This document shows, one piece after another, positions 61,479 to 64,000 of a stretch of 64,000 nucleotides of DNA (position 1 is the first letter of the stretch; each line of letters opens with the position of its first letter). The position numbers and the translations under genes are program-made. The notes beneath the pieces were generated by a model, which was given only the letters and a program-made list of their open reading frames with translations, did no database searches and was not told the DNA's origin. The DNA comes from Kiloniella sp. EL199 (GTDB taxonomy: Bacteria > Pseudomonadota > Alphaproteobacteria > Kiloniellales > Kiloniellaceae), in assembly GCF_900313065.1 (NCBI RefSeq), contig NZ_OMPU01000006.1:154006-218005 (forward strand), written 5' to 3'.

Positions 61479-62396
61479 ATGTCCTTATTTTTTGCCAAAA
61501 GGATTGTGATCCTTGGGGGGATATCTTTTGTATTATCTGGCTGCTCTGTCATGCATAATATTTCAAATGCGGTCGGTATTAAGCTTCCCAAAAAAGAAGT
61601 TGCGCAAGGCAGTGTTGAGCCGACTGACACCCAGGGACTTGATCAGGAATCTCAACAAATTTTTGATGTTGCAGAAGCAACGTATAATAGGGGTGATTAT
61701 CGGACTGCTATTGGGCTTTATCAGCGTGTGTTTGAGCTTAACCCTGATAATCCCGAACCAATGTTACGAATTGGATCTATCCTCAGTAAAAAAGGGGAGC
61801 CGTTGGCTGCTGGACAAGCCTATCGACAAGTTCTAGCTGTAGATGAAACTAATCTTGAAGCGAAACGCGGGCTTGGACTTTCTTTTCTGGCAAGAGGGCA
61901 AACAGACCTGGCGATTGAGCAATTTTCCGAAGGATTAGCAATAGAGAAGACCCCCAAATTATTAAACGCAATGGGGGTTGCCTACGATAAAAAAGGGCAA
62001 CGCCAAACTGCGCAAAAATATTACAAAGAAGGTCTTGCGATTGATAAGGATAATCTGACTCTTCAAAGTAATTATGGTTTGTCAATGTCCTACGAGGGAC
62101 GACATGACGAAGCTTTGGCTGTTTTGTACCCTCTGTCGAAAAATCCAAAAGCAACGGTACAGCATCGTCAAATATTGGCGATGGCCTATACTCTTTCTGG
62201 TGATCTTGATGCCGCAGAGCAAACATCTCGTATAGATATGGATGATGCCGATGTGGCAAAGCGGATGAGGTATTTTAATTCTCTAACACCGACGAAATTC
62301 AATTCGTCATCGTTGGCCGATAATGATACTGGAATCAGAGCCGAGGCACAAAACCCAGTTGAGACAATTGAATCCGTGCAAATAGAAGCACAATAA
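61479..62396 (+). CDS. tadD: TPR lipoprotein, TadD-like
   Basis: Lipoprotein of 305 residues. The signal peptide ends at the lipobox LSGC (about residue 22). Residues 60-250 contain several tetratricopeptide repeats, with the pattern AEATYNRGDYRTAIGLYQRVFELNPDNPEPMLRIG recurring, for example as ALGVAYDKKGQRQTAQ-like GVAYDKKGQRQTAQKYYKEG. TadD proteins are outer-membrane-associated accessory lipoproteins of the Tad pilus. The convergent tadC and tadB genes support this assignment. It has GGAGA before the ATG. A generic TPR lipoprotein cannot be excluded. Confidence 0.75.
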   Translation: MSLFFAKRIVILGGISFVLSGCSVMHNISNAVGIKLPKKEVAQGSVEPTDTQGLDQESQQIFDVAEATYNRGDYRTAIGLYQRVFELNPDNPEPMLRIGSILSKKGEPLAAGQAYRQVLAVDETNLEAKRGLGLSFLARGQTDLAIEQFSEGLAIEKTPKLLNAMGVAYDKKGQRQTAQKYYKEGLAIDKDNLTLQSNYGLSMSYEGRHDEALAVLYPLSKNPKATVQHRQILAMAYTLSGDLDAAEQTSRIDMDDADVAKRMRYFNSLTPTKFNSSSLADNDTGIRAEAQNPVETIESVQIEAQ

Positions 62397-62440
62397 GCTT
62401 TATGTCGTTCTTTCATATATAAAGAACAAACAAGATGCTT

Positions 62441-63418
62441 TTATCTGTTTATGAAATTATCAATCACGCGTATTACCGCGGGGCCAAGTAAGACGATAAT
62501 TAACGGTGGTAAAATAAAGACAATCATTGGGACTGTCATAATTGCTGGTAATTTGGCAGCTTTTTCTTCAGCTTTCATGAGGCGTTCATGCCTTAGTTCT
62601 GCACTCATAACCCTCAGGGATTGAGATAACGGTGTACCAAATTTTTCAGACTGAATAAGTGCATTGACCAAGCTTCGCATCATCTGAATATCCACTCTGG
62701 CTGACAAGTTATTCAGTGCTTTTTTCCTGTCTGGTAAGAAGCCCAGCTCCAGAGATGTTAAGGACAGTTCATCGGAAAGTTCCGGGGCTGCACTGATCAT
62801 TTCCTTTGATACTCTGGCAAAGGCTGCGTCAAGGCTCAGGCCAGCTTCTGTACATATAACCATTAAGTCCAGACCATCGGGAAGTGATTTTTTAATCAAC
62901 TCGTGCCGTTTCATTATTGTATTTTTTAGAAGTATGTCTGGCAGTTTTGCACTGAAGAGTGTTACTGAAATAGTTGCAAAGGCTTGCCCTAATGGTGGAA
63001 GTTCAACAGCTTTTAATACGTAAATATAAAGATAGGCAATTGCTGCGCCGGTTAAAGGCGAGACTAATTTAAAGAAGAGATAGCGATAAAGGTCTTCCGG
63101 AGTACGCTTGCCTGCCTGAGAGAGTGAGAAGGCATACTTTTCTGCCTGATCATTCTTCATAAGTTTGAAATAATCAACAACCCGTCTCATGAAGGTTGCT
63201 GATGCAGGGGTCAAGCTTCTACGATGTCTGGGGGTAAGATAATCTTTTCTTAATCCATCTCTTAGCTTGGCCATTTCGGCTGTTTTTTTTGTGCTGGGAT
63301 CTTTGACCAGTAGCGAATACCAAATGGCAAAAAATATAGCGACTACAGTTAAGCTTGCACTAAGAATAAGGAATTCTTCCTCGGTAAATCCCGAAGGTAT
63401 GAAGTCAGATAAATTCAT
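62441..63418 (-). CDS. tadC: Tad pilus inner-membrane protein TadC
   Basis: T2SSF/GspF-family membrane protein of 325 residues. The core motif PDGLDLMVICTEAGLSLDAAFARV at about 189-210 begins the T2SSF domain. A first transmembrane segment is near 17-37, and further ones at about 120-150 and 295-318. With TadB it forms the platform of the Tad/Flp pilus machine. ATG 63418 overlaps the tadB stop (ATGA), so the pair is coupled. Upstream Tad genes lie outside the window. Confidence 0.88.
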   Translation of the reverse strand: MNLSDFIPSGFTEEEFLILSASLTVVAIFFAIWYSLLVKDPSTKKTAEMAKLRDGLRKDYLTPRHRRSLTPASATFMRRVVDYFKLMKNDQAEKYAFSLSQAGKRTPEDLYRYLFFKLVSPLTGAAIAYLYIYVLKAVELPPLGQAFATISVTLFSAKLPDILLKNTIMKRHELIKKSLPDGLDLMVICTEAGLSLDAAFARVSKEMISAAPELSDELSLTSLELGFLPDRKKALNNLSARVDIQMMRSLVNALIQSEKFGTPLSQSLRVMSAELRHERLMKAEEKAAKLPAIMTVPMIVFILPPLIIVLLGPAVIRVIDNFINR

Positions 63419-64000
63419 ATCTCAAACTTAACCATCTTATACATGATACCGCAGCCCAGAGCGATTGAAAATAATCCTAGGCCAAGTGCAAATTGACCTC
63501 TGGGATCTGTCAATAAAACAGTGGCATATTCAGGATTCATTAAATAAATCAAAAAGAACATAATAAAGGGAAGTGAGCCAATAATATAAGCTGAAGCTTT
63601 GGCTTCAGAAGACATTGCTTTTATTTTTAACTGCATTTGTTTCCGCTTGCGCAGGATATCAGATAAATTTGCAAGCGTTTCAGCAAGATTACCACCAGTT
63701 TCTGTTTGTATTGATAGGGCAACTGTAAAAAACTGAAATTCTTGGAGGCCCAATCTATGTTGGGCTTTCTGGAGTTCATCAGGGAGTTTTCCTCCGATTT
63801 TGACACCATTGGTAACCTTTGAAAGCTCGATACCTACAGGATTGGCAATTTCTTCTCCCGAATTTTTGATAGCCTCTGTAATTGGCAAGCCTGCTTTCAA
63901 GGCTCTCACCATTAAATCAATTGCATCGGGAAAGAGGGCAAGGAATTTCTTTTGTCGCCTTTTTTTTAAAACATAGAGACCAAAATGAGGTGCACTCAAG
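63415..64000 (-). CDS. tadB: Tad pilus inner-membrane protein TadB, 5' part cut by the window edge
   Basis: T2SSF-family protein; only the C-terminal ~195 residues are in the window. The open frame continues past the right edge, so its real start is not seen. FPDAIDLMVRALKAGLPITEAI is the T2SSF core, ETGGNLAETLANLSDILRKR follows, and two hydrophobic segments end the protein (ASAYIIGSLPFIMFFLIYLM and LALGLGLFSIALGCGIMYK-like FALGLGLFSIALGCGIMY). It directly precedes tadC, as in Tad operons. Confidence 0.87.
   Translation of the reverse strand, partial: LSAPHFGLYVLKKRRQKKFLALFPDAIDLMVRALKAGLPITEAIKNSGEEIANPVGIELSKVTNGVKIGGKLPDELQKAQHRLGLQEFQFFTVALSIQTETGGNLAETLANLSDILRKRKQMQLKIKAMSSEAKASAYIIGSLPFIMFFLIYLMNPEYATVLLTDPRGQFALGLGLFSIALGCGIMYKMVKFEI

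Noticed and set aside
1-64000. Mobile elements, prophage or CRISPR
   Set aside because: No transposase, integrase or phage genes, no regularly spaced repeats, and no obvious break in composition or operon structure.

Overview
The window reads as a chromosomal segment of a moderately AT-rich alphaproteobacterium, probably marine or aquatic and respiratory. The evidence is a periplasmic nitrate reductase, osmolyte and quaternary-amine genes, Tad pilus genes, an alphaproteobacterial PAS_5 protein, an AmgK-type kinase and the cysG-DUF2849-cysI-cysH-DUF934 order. I cannot name the genus. I found no insertion sequence, prophage, CRISPR array, tRNA or rRNA, and no broken gene; only the first and last genes are cut by the window edges.

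Layout. 1-2.1 kb: choline dehydrogenase betA (cut at the left edge) and its repressor betI, with a BetI-type operator. 2.2-4.3 kb: a lone Tad prepilin peptidase, a TPR protein, a PAS_5 protein and a doubtful small ORF. 4.3-7.2 kb: thiOSGE thiamine operon behind a TPP riboswitch, with a 24-codon upstream ORF fused to the thiO start. 7.4-13.8 kb: nitrate reductase napDABC, with napE on the opposite strand behind an orphan hybrid histidine kinase; both nap units carry near-identical FNR boxes. 13.9-26.8 kb: divergent amino-sugar locus. One arm has murQ and a carbohydrate ABC transporter. The other has a BadF-type kinase, a GntR regulator, NagB-II, NagA, a Gfo/Idh oxidoreductase, FbaA and a PfkB kinase. 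26.8-32.8 kb: dual CDGSH protein, OmpA lipoprotein, AsmA and MnmC.

32.8-37.0 kb: histidine degradation (hutC, hutH, hutU) with tandem HutC operators and a long inverted repeat. 37.1-39.1 kb: AmgK-like sugar kinase and pyridoxal kinase. 39.5-44.8 kb: sulfate assimilation from siroheme synthase to a 7Fe ferredoxin. 44.9-47.8 kb: a small secreted protein and helicase HrpB. 47.9-57.9 kb: a quaternary-amine module with a DeoR regulator, betaine-type ABC transporter, choline-kinase-like enzyme, dimethylglycine-dehydrogenase-like flavoprotein and iron alcohol dehydrogenase. 57.9-64 kb: a BaiN-type flavoprotein, three uncharacterised genes, and Tad pilus genes tadD and tadB-tadC.

How they work together. 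The 13.9-26.8 kb locus appears to be a complete route that imports peptidoglycan or chitin amino sugars, phosphorylates them, removes lactate and acetate, deaminates to fructose-6-P and may carry on through a linked PfkB/FbaA pair to triose phosphates. AmgK at 37 kb suggests parallel recycling of anhydro or free MurNAc. The 48-58 kb module is the least explained system: import, phosphorylation, oxidative demethylation to folate and alcohol oxidation of what looks like a choline- or betaine-like compound.
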